Shown here: positions 32,326 through 41,213 of the stretch, piece by piece
Layout of the letters: each line of letters starts with the position of its first letter
Numbering within the stretch: the stretch's first letter is position 1
NCBI RefSeq assembly: GCF_003234655.2
Contig: NZ_CP126271.1
Coordinates: forward strand, 1,550,001 to 1,614,000
Source: Curtobacterium sp. MCLR17_007
GTDB lineage: Bacteria > Actinomycetota > Actinomycetes > Actinomycetales > Microbacteriaceae
Direction: 5' to 3'
DNA: 64,000 bases
Position numbers and translations under genes: made by a program
Notes under the pieces: model-generated
What the model was told of the DNA's origin: nothing
What the model saw: only the letters and a program-made list of their open reading frames with translations
The model's database searches: none

Positions 32326-33768
32326 ATGATCGACACCGCTCGCCCCGCCCGCACCGCCGTCCGACACGCGGTCCCACCCGCTGCCGAGCCGCTCGACGTC
32401 GCTGTCGGACGCCGCCGCCGAGCCCACCGTCGGCGCACCGCCGCGGGCGACCTGCTGGGTGTCCTGGCGTGGGCGTCGGCTGCCGCCGCGGTCGCGCTCT
32501 GGCTGGCCTCGCCGGGGTCGCACACGGTGTCCGGCATCAGCGGCTGGCTGACCGACGCGGGCATCGTCGCGGGGCTGGTCGCGACCGACCTGGTGCTGGT
32601 CATGCTCGTGCTGGCCGCCCGGGTCCCGCTCATCGACCGCACCTTCGGCCAGGACACCGCGATCGCCGTGCACCGGTCGCTCGGCAAGCCCTCGCTGTAC
32701 CTGCTGCTGGCGCACGGCCTGTTGCTCACCCTGGGCTACGGCGCGGCGGACCGGACGAACCCGATCGCCGAGACCATCGCGCTGTTCTCGACGCCGGACA
32801 TGCCGCTGGCGTACCTGGGACTCGGGCTGTTCGTGGCCGTCGTGGTGACGTCGCTCGTCGCCGTGCGCCGGCGCCTGCCGTACGAGGCGTGGCACGTGAT
32901 CCACCTGCTCAGCTACGCCGCGGTGCTCGTGGCGTTGCCGCACATGCTCAGCGTCGGCAGTGTCCTGGCGAACGGCACCTGGCAGCGGGTGTACTGGATC
33001 GCGCTGTACGTGATCGCGCTCGGGCTCATCGTCGTGTACCGGTTCCTGCTGCCCGTCGTGGTCTCCCTGCGGCACCGCATCCGTGTCGTGGCGGTGGAGC
33101 CGATCGCGCCCGGCGTGGTGTCGATCCACCTGACCGGGCGGGACCTCGACCGGCTGGGAGTGCGCGGCGGGCAGTACGGCGTGTGGCGGTTCTGGACCGC
33201 ACGGACCTGGTGGCACGCACACCCGGTCTCGTTCTCCGCCGTTCCCGGTGCCCGCTCTGCACGCATCACCGTGCGCGACCTCGGCGCCGGATCGGCCCGA
33301 CTCGGTCGGATCACCCCCGGGGCGGTCGTCTCGCTCGAGGGGCCCTACGGACTGTTCACCACGCGAGCCCGGACGGCTCCCTTCCTGGCGCTCGTCGCCT
33401 CGGGGATCGGAATCACCCCGGTCCGCGCGCTGCTCGAGGACACCGACCTGCGGCCGGGCGAGGCAACCGTGCTGCTGCGCGGGACGGACGCCGACCAGCA
33501 GTACCTGTGGCACGAGACCGCCGCGTTGGCCGCGTCGACCGGCAGCGTGTGCGCCACCATGGTCGGTCCCCGCGCATGGTCCCGCGACAGCTGGATGACC
33601 GAGGACGACGTCCGACGCGGTGTGACGCTGCGCTCGGTGTTCCCGCGCCTGCTCGAGTCCGACCTGTACGTGTGCGGCCCGCAGGTGTGGGCTGACCTGG
33701 TCGTCCGCGAGGCCCGGCTCGCCGGCGTCCCCGAACACCAGATCCACCAGGAACGGTTCGGCTCGTGA
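32326..33768 (+). CDS. Ferric reductase-like membrane flavocytochrome
   Basis: A 480-residue protein combining a ferric-reductase-like membrane domain (about residues 40-240) with a cytoplasmic FAD/NAD(P)H oxidoreductase domain. Likely heme ligands are His pairs in AVHRSLGKPSLYLLLAHG and EAWHVIHLLSYAAVLVALPH. The flavin part shows HPVSFSAVPG and GAVVSLEGPYGLFTTRA, the nucleotide part ASGIGITPVRALLE and the ending YVCGPQVWAD. AGAGGAG at 32312-32318 supports the ATG. It moves electrons from NAD(P)H across the membrane, probably to the FMN-binding protein encoded next. Confidence 0.88.
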   Translation: MIDTARPARTAVRHAVPPAAEPLDVAVGRRRRAHRRRTAAGDLLGVLAWASAAAAVALWLASPGSHTVSGISGWLTDAGIVAGLVATDLVLVMLVLAARVPLIDRTFGQDTAIAVHRSLGKPSLYLLLAHGLLLTLGYGAADRTNPIAETIALFSTPDMPLAYLGLGLFVAVVVTSLVAVRRRLPYEAWHVIHLLSYAAVLVALPHMLSVGSVLANGTWQRVYWIALYVIALGLIVVYRFLLPVVVSLRHRIRVVAVEPIAPGVVSIHLTGRDLDRLGVRGGQYGVWRFWTARTWWHAHPVSFSAVPGARSARITVRDLGAGSARLGRITPGAVVSLEGPYGLFTTRARTAPFLALVASGIGITPVRALLEDTDLRPGEATVLLRGTDADQQYLWHETAALAASTGSVCATMVGPRAWSRDSWMTEDDVRRGVTLRSVFPRLLESDLYVCGPQVWADLVVREARLAGVPEHQIHQERFGS

Positions 33769-34220
33769 GGGCGCGGATGGTGGCCGGCGGGATCGTCTCG
33801 TCCGCCGCGGTCCTGGTCATCGGCTGGCAGCTCGGCGCGCAGCCGGCGGTGACGACACCGGTGCAGCAGGGCACGACCAGCGGCAGCGCCTCGTCGGGCA
33901 GCGGTACCTCCGGCACGTCCACCGGGACCGGGACCTCGACCGCGTCCGGCACGTTCACCGGCACCACCGCCCAGACCCGGTACGGGCCGGTCCAGGTGGA
34001 GATCACCGTCGCCGGCGGGAAGATCACCGAGGTGACGGCGCTCCAGCTGACGAACCAGGACGGTCGCTCGGTCGCGATCAGCCAGCAGGCCGCCCCGATC
34101 CTGCGACAGGAGGCCCTGCAGGCGCAGTCCGCGAAGATCCAGGCGGTGAGCGGCGCGACCTACACCAGCGACGGCTACGTCACCTCGCTGCAGTCCGCGA
34201 TCGACCAGGCGGGCCTGTGA
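33765..34220 (+). CDS. FMN-binding domain protein, covalently flavinylated
   Basis: A 151-residue protein with an N-terminal membrane anchor or signal (VAGGIVSSAAVLVIGWQLGA), a Ser/Gly/Thr-rich linker and a FMN-binding domain. The domain contains YGPVQVEITVAGGKITEV and ends with the flavinylation motif SGATYT (residues 129-134), where Thr134 should receive FMN through a phosphoester bond made by ApbE. GTGA overlaps on both sides place it between the reductase and ApbE genes. It is the extracytoplasmic electron carrier of the set. Confidence 0.9.
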   Translation: MRARMVAGGIVSSAAVLVIGWQLGAQPAVTTPVQQGTTSGSASSGSGTSGTSTGTGTSTASGTFTGTTAQTRYGPVQVEITVAGGKITEVTALQLTNQDGRSVAISQQAAPILRQEALQAQSAKIQAVSGATYTSDGYVTSLQSAIDQAGL

Positions 34221-34960
34221 GCGTCCGGACGTTCCCGACGATGGGCACCGTGGTCAGCCTCCGCGGTGCCGACGACGCCACCGCGGCCGAGGTCCGCAGC
34301 GTGTTCGCCGGGTACGACCACCGCTACAGCCTGTACGACCCGAGCTCGGTGCTGCGCCGCGTGGCCGACGGGGCGCTCCGCCTGCCGGACACCCCGGACG
34401 AGGTCCGTGCGACGTACGCCCTGGCGCTGGCATGGCGTGACCGGACCCACGGGGCGTTCACCCCGCACCGCCCGGACGGCGTCGTCGACCTGTCCGGGGT
34501 CGTCAAGGCGATGGCCATCCGTGACGCCGGCACGGTGCTCGACGCGGCTGGTCACGACTGGATGCTCAGCGTGGGCGGCGACGTGCTGGTGCGCGGGCAG
34601 CACGAGGAGCAGCCCTGGGGCGTCGGGATCGTCGACCCGACCGACCGGCAGCGGGTGGTCGCCGTCGTCCCCCTCGCAGCTCCACGTCGGGCGGTCGCGA
34701 CGTCCGGCACGGCGGAACGCGGCGAGCACATCTGGCGCCGCGCCGCCCCGACGTTCGTCCAGGCCACCGTGGTCGCCGACGACATCGTCACCGCCGACGT
34801 GCTCGCCACCGCGATCGTCGCCGGCGACGAGACCGACCTGGCCGGGTTCACCGCGGACGAGGACGTCGACGTCATCGCGTTCGGTGCCGACGGCCGGGTG
34901 TGGGCGACGCCGGGCCGCGCGACCGCCGCGCTGACGCAACCGAGCACGGTGCGAGGCTGA
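34217..34960 (+). CDS. apbE: FAD:protein FMN transferase (ApbE)
   Basis: A 247-residue ApbE/flavin transferase, which attaches FMN from FAD to the Thr of the SGATYT motif in the preceding protein. Family features: start FPTMGTVVSLRG, LYDPSSVLRRV, DLSGVVKAMAIRDAG (equivalent to the DLGGIAKG segment), SVGGDVLVRG, and VATSGTAERGEHIW with the metal site near TADVLATAIVAG. It is shorter than the common 300-350-residue forms and has no signal peptide, as seen in other actinobacterial versions. It closes the operon; a complex repeat follows. Confidence 0.88.
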   Translation: MSVRTFPTMGTVVSLRGADDATAAEVRSVFAGYDHRYSLYDPSSVLRRVADGALRLPDTPDEVRATYALALAWRDRTHGAFTPHRPDGVVDLSGVVKAMAIRDAGTVLDAAGHDWMLSVGGDVLVRGQHEEQPWGVGIVDPTDRQRVVAVVPLAAPRRAVATSGTAERGEHIWRRAAPTFVQATVVADDIVTADVLATAIVAGDETDLAGFTADEDVDVIAFGADGRVWATPGRATAALTQPSTVRG

Positions 34961-34974
34961 CGGCCTCGAGCACG

Positions 34975-35051
34975 GTGCGAGCTTCCCGCTCGGTGCGAGG
35001 TTGACGGCCCGGTGCGGGGGGCAACCGCGCACCGGGCGGCCAAGCTCGCAC
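34975..35051. repeat. Nested inverted repeat, CGGTGCGAG-type copy 2
   Basis: Outer arms GTGCGAGCTT (34975-34984) and AAGCTCGCAC (35042-35051) enclose an inner hairpin GCCCGGTGCG (35007-35016)/CGCACCGGGC (35028-35037). Copies of GGTGCGAG also recur in direct order. It lies between convergent apbE and lacZ genes and resembles the element at 29517-29587. Confidence 0.6.
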
Positions 35052-35075
35052 GGACCGCCGCCGCACCCCGCCCGG

Positions 35076-38054
35076 TCAGCGGAACGTGATGTCGAGCGCC
35101 ACCTGCCGCGGCCAGAGTGCGTATCGGGGGAGCACGTCCGGCCCGCATGCCCGTGACCCGAGCCCGTGCTGCGCAGCGTCGAGGTACAGGTGGAGTCGAT
35201 CGGACGCCGGCAGCTCGTGCGCGTGCCCGACGGCGCTCCACTGCTGGGCACTGTGCCGCGCGACCTGGAAGCCGGGCAGCGTGGCGCCGTGCCCCTCGGC
35301 GGCGGCGACGACGAGCGGACCGAGCCGCAGTTCGTGCAGCCCCGGCCGGTGCCCGGTCTCCTGCGGCCGCGCGTACCGGATGCCGAGGTCGTCGATCGGC
35401 GCGGTGAAGCGTCCGACCTCGACGCCGTTGCGGGCGTCGGCGTAGGACTCGTGCGGACCGGTGCCCCACCACGAGGCGTCGTCGGTCAGGTCCTCGGGCA
35501 GCTCCAGGTGCAGCCCGATCCGCGGCCACGTGCAGTCCCACGGACCGATCGGCACGGTGGTCCAGCGCAGGCGCAGGCTGCCGTCGTCGCCAGTCCAGCG
35601 GAACTCGGACTCGATGCCCGTCGAGGAGCCCGCCGGCATCGACCGGACGCGCTGCACGAGGGCCCGCCCGTCGGTCTCGAGCGACAGCACGCGGTGTGTC
35701 AGCCGGTCGAGGCCCCGCTCGCGCCAGCGGTCGGCGGACGGCGGGACGGACTCGTCGCCCCGCCCCGAGGTGAGTTCCGGCAGCACCGTCTCGGAGGACC
35801 CCTGTCCGGCGGCACGGTCGTTCTCGGTGGGCGCACGCCACAGTTCCGGCCGCGGTCCGGCGAGCGGGACACCGCGCCACGACCGCAGCGTGCCGTCGTC
35901 CGAGAACACCGCGGACACCGGCAGTGCGGTCCGGCCCGGCCGGCCGGACTCGGCCTCGACGGGCTCGACTGCGACCACGTCGGCCGCGACCTGGCCGCTC
36001 GCGACGGCGTGCCCGGCGTCCGCCCATGCGGTGTCGGCACGCAGGTCCGCTCGGAAGGTCAGGTGCGCACGGTGGCCTCGCCGCGGGGCGATCGCCTCGC
36101 TCGGCAGGGCGACTGTCGCCTCCGAACCGGGTCGGACGGGAGGCACGTCCAGCGTCCCGTCGTCGACCGCGCGTCCGTCGACCCGCAGCTCCCACGACAC
36201 GACCAGGTCTGCTGTGTCGGCGTGCGCCCGGAGGTTCCGGACGGTCAGCGACGAGCCCGTCCGGACGAAGCGGACGGGCGCCCAGAGCGCCGCCAGGTCG
36301 GCGAGTGCGGGGGTGGGCGTGCCGTCGGACAGCACCAGACCGTCCATCACGAAGACCCCGTCGTGGACGGGCTCGCCGAAGTCGCCGCCGTACCCGAAGT
36401 ACGTCGTGCCGTCGGCCGTCCGGGTGCGGAGGCCGTGGTCCCGCCACTCCCACACGAACCCGCCGTGCAGCGACGGCCACCGCTCGATGCGCTCCTGGTA
36501 CTCGGCGAGCATGCCCGGCCCGTTGCCCATCGCGTGGCCGTACTCGCACAGCAGGAACGGCTTGGCCCGCTGTCGGGCACCGGCGGCGGGACCCGAGGTC
36601 TCGTGCACCGGCATCGTGACCGTGCCGCACACCGAGTCGATCTCCTCGAGCGTCGGGTACATCCGCGAGTAGACGTCCGTGTACGCGCCGTCGACGTCGC
36701 CCTCGTAGTGGATCGGCCGCGAGGGGTCGCGCTGTCGGATCCAGTCCGCCATCGCCGCCAGGTTCCGCCCGGTGCCGGACTCGTTGCCGAGCGACCACAT
36801 CACGACCGAGGCGTGGTTCTTGTCCCGCTCGACGGTGCGCCGTACCCGGTCCAGGTACGCGTCGCGCCACGTCGGGTCGTCGGAGGGGTTGCCGACCCAG
36901 TCGACCTCCCAGAAGCCGTGGGTCTCGAGGTCGCACTCCAGCACGACCCAGAACCCGAGCTCGTCGGCGAGCTCGAGGAAGCGCGGGTGCGGCGGCTGGT
37001 GGGCGGTGCGGATCGCCTGGACGTTGTGGCGCTTCATGAGCGCGAGGTCGGCGCGGACCACGTCCTCGTCGAACACCCGGCCGAGGTCGGGGTGGGTCTC
37101 GTGCCGGTTCACGCCGTGGAACACGAGCGGGACGCCGTTGGCCAGCAGCTGGTCGCCGACGACCTCGACGCGACGGAACCCGACCCGCATGCGGACCCGT
37201 TCGCCGTCGGTCGCGACCGTCAGGTCGTACAGCCGGGGGATCTCGGCCGACCACGCGTCGACGACGCCGACGTCGAGGTGGGCCGGCGAGGCGGGGCTGA
37301 TCCGGGCCTCCAGTCCGGTCTCCGGCAGCCGGACCGTGACCGACCCGGCGGTGGTGACCGTCTCGATGCGCAGCCGGCCGCGGCCCGTGACGGGGTCGCG
37401 GTCTGCGGTGACGAAGACGTCGTCGAGCGCGTCGACCGGGCGGTGTTCCAGCGCGACCGAGCGGAAGACGCCCGGCAGCCACCACTGGTCCTGGTCCTCG
37501 AGGTAACTGCCCTGCGACCACTGGTGCACACGGAGCGCGACCGTGTTGGTGCCCGGACGCAGCACGTCGGTGACGTCGTACTCGACCGCGAGCCGGCTGC
37601 CGGTGGACCAGCCGATCTCGGTGCCGTTGACCCACACATGGGCGAGCGACTCGGCGCCGTCGAGCCGCAGCACGGTCCGCCCGGTCGCGGGCCAGTCGTC
37701 GGGGAGATCGACCGTGCGGACGTGGTCGCCGGTCGGGTTCGTGTCGGGGACGTGCGGCGGGTCGACCGGGAACGGGTAGCGGATGTTCGTGTACCAGGGG
37801 GATCCGTGGCCGTGCAGGGGCCAGTGGGACGGGACGACCAGGTCGTGCCAGTCGGCGCCGTCGGGTCCGTGCACGGCGAACGGCGGGATGCCGTCGACCT
37901 CGTCGAGCGGCGCGTGGTCGGTGAGCCGGAACCGCCACACGCCGTCGAGTGACAGTGCCCTGGCGTCCGACCGGACCCGTGCGCGAGGAGGCAGGCGCGA
38001 GTCCGAGCCGGGCGTCGTGGTCCCAAGGGGCCGGACGGCGTGCGGTGCGCTCAC
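35076..38054 (-). CDS. Beta-galactosidase, GH2 (LacZ-type)
   Basis: A 992-residue GH2 enzyme with the five-domain LacZ layout: sugar-binding jelly roll (DGADWHDLVVPSHWPLHGHG), immunoglobulin-like domains, TIM barrel with acid/base Glu in VMWSLGNESGTGRNLAAM and nucleophile Glu in FLLCEYGHAMGNGPG, and a C-terminal beta-sandwich (small chain, WWGTGPHESYADARNG). No signal peptide, so it is cytoplasmic and acts on imported beta-galactosides. The GTG at 38054 gives a GTGA overlap with the permease stop, making it the last gene of the PfkB/ABC arm of locus A. Activity on other beta-glycosides is possible. Confidence 0.9.
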   Translation of the reverse strand: MSAPHAVRPLGTTTPGSDSRLPPRARVRSDARALSLDGVWRFRLTDHAPLDEVDGIPPFAVHGPDGADWHDLVVPSHWPLHGHGSPWYTNIRYPFPVDPPHVPDTNPTGDHVRTVDLPDDWPATGRTVLRLDGAESLAHVWVNGTEIGWSTGSRLAVEYDVTDVLRPGTNTVALRVHQWSQGSYLEDQDQWWLPGVFRSVALEHRPVDALDDVFVTADRDPVTGRGRLRIETVTTAGSVTVRLPETGLEARISPASPAHLDVGVVDAWSAEIPRLYDLTVATDGERVRMRVGFRRVEVVGDQLLANGVPLVFHGVNRHETHPDLGRVFDEDVVRADLALMKRHNVQAIRTAHQPPHPRFLELADELGFWVVLECDLETHGFWEVDWVGNPSDDPTWRDAYLDRVRRTVERDKNHASVVMWSLGNESGTGRNLAAMADWIRQRDPSRPIHYEGDVDGAYTDVYSRMYPTLEEIDSVCGTVTMPVHETSGPAAGARQRAKPFLLCEYGHAMGNGPGMLAEYQERIERWPSLHGGFVWEWRDHGLRTRTADGTTYFGYGGDFGEPVHDGVFVMDGLVLSDGTPTPALADLAALWAPVRFVRTGSSLTVRNLRAHADTADLVVSWELRVDGRAVDDGTLDVPPVRPGSEATVALPSEAIAPRRGHRAHLTFRADLRADTAWADAGHAVASGQVAADVVAVEPVEAESGRPGRTALPVSAVFSDDGTLRSWRGVPLAGPRPELWRAPTENDRAAGQGSSETVLPELTSGRGDESVPPSADRWRERGLDRLTHRVLSLETDGRALVQRVRSMPAGSSTGIESEFRWTGDDGSLRLRWTTVPIGPWDCTWPRIGLHLELPEDLTDDASWWGTGPHESYADARNGVEVGRFTAPIDDLGIRYARPQETGHRPGLHELRLGPLVVAAAEGHGATLPGFQVARHSAQQWSAVGHAHELPASDRLHLYLDAAQHGLGSRACGPDVLPRYALWPRQVALDITFR

Positions 38055-38944
38055 TTGATGGCGCCCTTGGCGATGTCCCCGATGAACTGGCGGGCACCGA
38101 TGAGGAACACGACCAGCAACGGCAGGACGGACAGCAGCGCGCCGGCCATCACCATGCTGTAGTTGTTCGCGAAGGTGGTGTTGAGCTGCGCCATCGCGAC
38201 CTGCAGCGTCAGGTGGTTCGGGTCGTTGAGCACGATGAGCGGCCACAGGTAGTCGTTCCACGAGCCGATGAACGTGAAGATCCCGAGGAACCCCAGGCCC
38301 GGACGGATGAGCGGCAGGCACACGGTCCACCACTGCCGGAAGAACCCGGCGCCGTCGATCACCGCGGCGTCCATCAGCTCGTCCGGGACGCTCGACAGGA
38401 TGTACTGCCGCAGCCAGAAGATGCCGAACGCGTTCGCCGCGGCCGGCACGATGAGCGCCTGCAGGTGCCCGACCCAGCCCAGGTTCGTCATCGTGATGAA
38501 CTGCGGGATCACCGACAGCTGCATCGGCAGCATGAACGTGACGAGCACCACGGTGAACAGCGTCTTGCGCAGCGGGAAGTCGAACTTGGCGAACGTGAAC
38601 GCCGCCAGCGAGTCGAAGAACAGCACGAGCGCGGTGACGCTCACCGAGACGATCACGGTGTTCAGCAGCGCGCCGCCGAAGTCGATCTTGTCGAAGACCT
38701 CGCCGATGTTCTGGAAGAGCCACGGCCCCGGCACGAACACCGGCGGCGACTTGTAGATGTCGCTCGTGGTGTTGCTCGCCATCACGAACAGCCAGTACAG
38801 CGGGAAGATCGACACCACGGCGCCCAGGGTGAGCAGCGTGTACAGCACCACGCGTGACGCGGGCGGTCGACGGTGGCGGCGCCGGGTCAGGGGAGAGCGC
38901 GGTTCGGTCTGCGCCGCCGTCGGGCGCTGGGTCAGGACGGTCAC
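38051..38944 (-). CDS. Carbohydrate ABC transporter permease (MalG-type), locus A
   Basis: A 297-residue CUT1 permease with a basic N-terminus (RSPLTRRRHRRPPASR), six membrane helices from VVLYTLLTLGAVVSIFPLYW, and the EAA loop LMDAAVIDGAGFFRQWWTVC. The C-terminus GARQFIGDIAKGAIK is typical of MalG-type partners. The GTG at 38944 overlaps the upstream permease stop. It works with the permease at 38941 and the binding protein at 39894. Confidence 0.9.
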   Translation of the reverse strand: MTVLTQRPTAAQTEPRSPLTRRRHRRPPASRVVLYTLLTLGAVVSIFPLYWLFVMASNTTSDIYKSPPVFVPGPWLFQNIGEVFDKIDFGGALLNTVIVSVSVTALVLFFDSLAAFTFAKFDFPLRKTLFTVVLVTFMLPMQLSVIPQFITMTNLGWVGHLQALIVPAAANAFGIFWLRQYILSSVPDELMDAAVIDGAGFFRQWWTVCLPLIRPGLGFLGIFTFIGSWNDYLWPLIVLNDPNHLTLQVAMAQLNTTFANNYSMVMAGALLSVLPLLVVFLIGARQFIGDIAKGAIK

Positions 38945-39897
38945 GACTGTGCCTCTTCCTTGCGGCCGGCGGTGAAGCGCCAGCTGATGATCGTGAACAC
39001 GACGACGATGAGGAACACGCCCCAGGCGATGGCTGCGCCGTAGCCGAAGCGGTTGAAGCCGAAGGCCTGCTGGTAGAAGTAGAGGACCATCGTCAGGCCG
39101 CCCTGCCCGGCACCGCCGCTGTTGGTGGACCCGGCGGTGGTGGTCAGGACCTGGGCCTCGGTGAAGCTCTGCAGGCCGGTGATCGTGCTGACGACCAGCA
39201 CGAAGATCACCGTCGGGCGCAGCAGCGGCAGGGTGATCGAGAAGAAGCTGCGGAAGGCGCCGGCGCCGTCGATCTTGGCTGCCTCGTACACCTCGCCGCC
39301 GATGGACTGCATGCCGGCCAGGAAGATGATCGCGTTGTAGCCCGTCCACTGGTAGGTGATCAGGAGCGACACGGTGACCTGGATGCCGAACGGCGTGCTC
39401 AGCCACGGCACCGCGGGCAGACCGACGGCGTGCAGCAGGGTGTTGGCCAGGCCGAAGTTCTGCCCGAAGATCGAGCCGAACAGCACCGCCATGGCGACGA
39501 CCGACGTGATGTTCGGGATGAAGTAGGCGATGCGGAGTGCCGTGCTGTAGCGGACGGCGCTGTTGAGCATCGCCGCCACGACGATGGCGATGACGAGCAT
39601 CGGGAACGTCGACAGCGCGAAGATGACGAAGGTGTTGCGGATCGACAGGTAGAACGTCGGGTCGGCGAAGAGCTTCTGGAAGTTCTCCAGGCCGACCCAG
39701 GTCGGGTCGCCCAGACCGTTCCAGTCCTGGAAGGACAGCACGAGCGAGTACATCGTCGGGTACAGCCCGAACACCAGGAACAGGATGAAGAACGGTGCGA
39801 CGGCGAGGTACATCGGCCAGGTGCGGCGGATGCCCCGCCGGCGGGGCCGGGTCGACGGACCCGGCCCCGCCAGCGACGGTGCGACGGAGGTCGTCAC
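38941..39897 (-). CDS. Carbohydrate ABC transporter permease (MalF-type), locus A
   Basis: A 318-residue permease; six helices begin with WPMYLAVAPFFILFLVFGLY and the EAA loop reads VYEAAKIDGAGAFRSFFSIT. GTG start at 39897 overlaps the stop of the binding protein (GTGA), showing tight coupling. The importer lacks its own ATPase gene in this locus, so a shared ATPase is expected. Confidence 0.9.
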   Translation of the reverse strand: MTTSVAPSLAGPGPSTRPRRRGIRRTWPMYLAVAPFFILFLVFGLYPTMYSLVLSFQDWNGLGDPTWVGLENFQKLFADPTFYLSIRNTFVIFALSTFPMLVIAIVVAAMLNSAVRYSTALRIAYFIPNITSVVAMAVLFGSIFGQNFGLANTLLHAVGLPAVPWLSTPFGIQVTVSLLITYQWTGYNAIIFLAGMQSIGGEVYEAAKIDGAGAFRSFFSITLPLLRPTVIFVLVVSTITGLQSFTEAQVLTTTAGSTNSGGAGQGGLTMVLYFYQQAFGFNRFGYGAAIAWGVFLIVVVFTIISWRFTAGRKEEAQS

Positions 39898-41162
39898 TTG
39901 GCTGACTCCAGCGCCGACTTCGCGGCCTTGACGGCGTCGTCCCAGGCCTGGTCCGCGTCCTTGCCCTGCGACTGGATGTTCGTCAGCTGGGTGAGGTACG
40001 GCGCCGAGACCTGGGCGTCGTAGGGGCTGGTGTACTTCGTCGGCATCGACTCGATCGCGTCCTTGAACACGGACGCGGTGTCCTGGCCGCCGAAGAACGA
40101 GTCGCCCTTCGTCAGCGCTGACTCGTCGAGCGCCTTGGACGAGGACGGGAAGTTGCCGACCTGGCTGTACGTGGTCGCCTGGGCCGACGGCGAGATCAGC
40201 GACTCGATGACCTTGAGTGCGGTCTTCTTGTCGGACGTGGCGGCGGGGATGGTCAGGAACGAACCACCGACGTTGCCGGGCCCGCCGGGCGTCGCCGTGA
40301 CGCGCCAGTTGCCCGACGTGTCCGGCGCCGCGCTCTTGATGTCCCCGGCGTGCCATGCGGCGCCGAGGACGGTCGGGATGGTGCCCTTGTTGACGGCTGA
40401 GGCCCAGTCCGGGCTGCCGTCCTCGATGCCGGCGACGATGCCGTCCTTCTCGGCGGTGACGGCGCGGTCCCAGGCCTGCTTGACCGTGTCGCTGTCGCCG
40501 GTGAACTTGCCCGACTTGTTGACGAACCCGCTGTCGGCCTGCGCCATCGACCAGCTGAAGACGTCGCCCATCGAGACCTCGAGCGACGCGCCCGTCTTCT
40601 CCTTGAGCTGCTTGCCGAACGCGAAGTACTTGTCCCACGTACTGGTGGCGTCCGCGACGGCTGCGGGCTCGGAGGGCAGCCCCGCCTTCTCGAGGACGTC
40701 CTGACGGTAGAACAGCGCCGAGGGGCCGATGTCCGTCGGCAGCCCGATCAGCTTGCCGTCGGCGGTGGTGGCCTCGGCGAGCTTCCACTTCGGGAACTGC
40801 GCGAGGTACGAGGCCGGCACCACGTCCTTCAGATCGGTGAACAGACTCGACTGCTGCAGGAAGTAGGGCATGTCCTCGCCCTTGACGCCGGTGATCGAGG
40901 GGATGTTGCTCTTGCCGGTGAACGTCGTCACGAGCTTCTGCTTGAAGTCACCGCCGATGACGTTGACCTGCAGCTTGTCGGAGCTGAACTCCTTCTTGGC
41001 GCTCGAGACCACCGTGTCGCCGACGGCGCCGGGCCACAGCCAGGTGGTGAGCTTGCCGGACGATGCGGACGAGCCCGCGGAGCAGCCGGTGAGGACGATG
41101 GCCGCGGCGACCGCGGTGGCGAGGACCGCGGCGGTGCGGCGACGCTTCGAGGAGGTGCGCAT
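39894..41162 (-). CDS. Sugar ABC transporter substrate-binding lipoprotein, locus A
   Basis: A 422-residue family 1 solute-binding protein. Signal peptide RRRTAAVLATAVAAAIVL with lipobox LTGC (Cys27). Mature sequence begins KLTTWLWPGAVGDTVV; GLPTDIGPSALFYRQDVLEK and GTIPTVLGAAWHAGDI are typical segments of sugar-binding proteins. It is preceded by the PfkB-type kinase on the same strand (51-bp gap). The ligand is unknown; the locus enzymes (GH2, GH4, GH38) suggest a plant or microbial glycoside. Confidence 0.92.
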   Translation of the reverse strand: MRTSSKRRRTAAVLATAVAAAIVLTGCSAGSSASSGKLTTWLWPGAVGDTVVSSAKKEFSSDKLQVNVIGGDFKQKLVTTFTGKSNIPSITGVKGEDMPYFLQQSSLFTDLKDVVPASYLAQFPKWKLAEATTADGKLIGLPTDIGPSALFYRQDVLEKAGLPSEPAAVADATSTWDKYFAFGKQLKEKTGASLEVSMGDVFSWSMAQADSGFVNKSGKFTGDSDTVKQAWDRAVTAEKDGIVAGIEDGSPDWASAVNKGTIPTVLGAAWHAGDIKSAAPDTSGNWRVTATPGGPGNVGGSFLTIPAATSDKKTALKVIESLISPSAQATTYSQVGNFPSSSKALDESALTKGDSFFGGQDTASVFKDAIESMPTKYTSPYDAQVSAPYLTQLTNIQSQGKDADQAWDDAVKAAKSALESAK

Positions 41163-41213
41163 GGGGTGTCTCCTGGTGTTCGGGAAGTGGAGCGGGGAGG
41201 GGGAGGTGGTGGG

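Noticed and set aside
35166..37952. 928-codon plus-strand frame opposite the beta-galactosidase
   Set aside because: No recognisable domain and biased composition; the GH2 gene on the opposite strand carries both catalytic Glu motifs.
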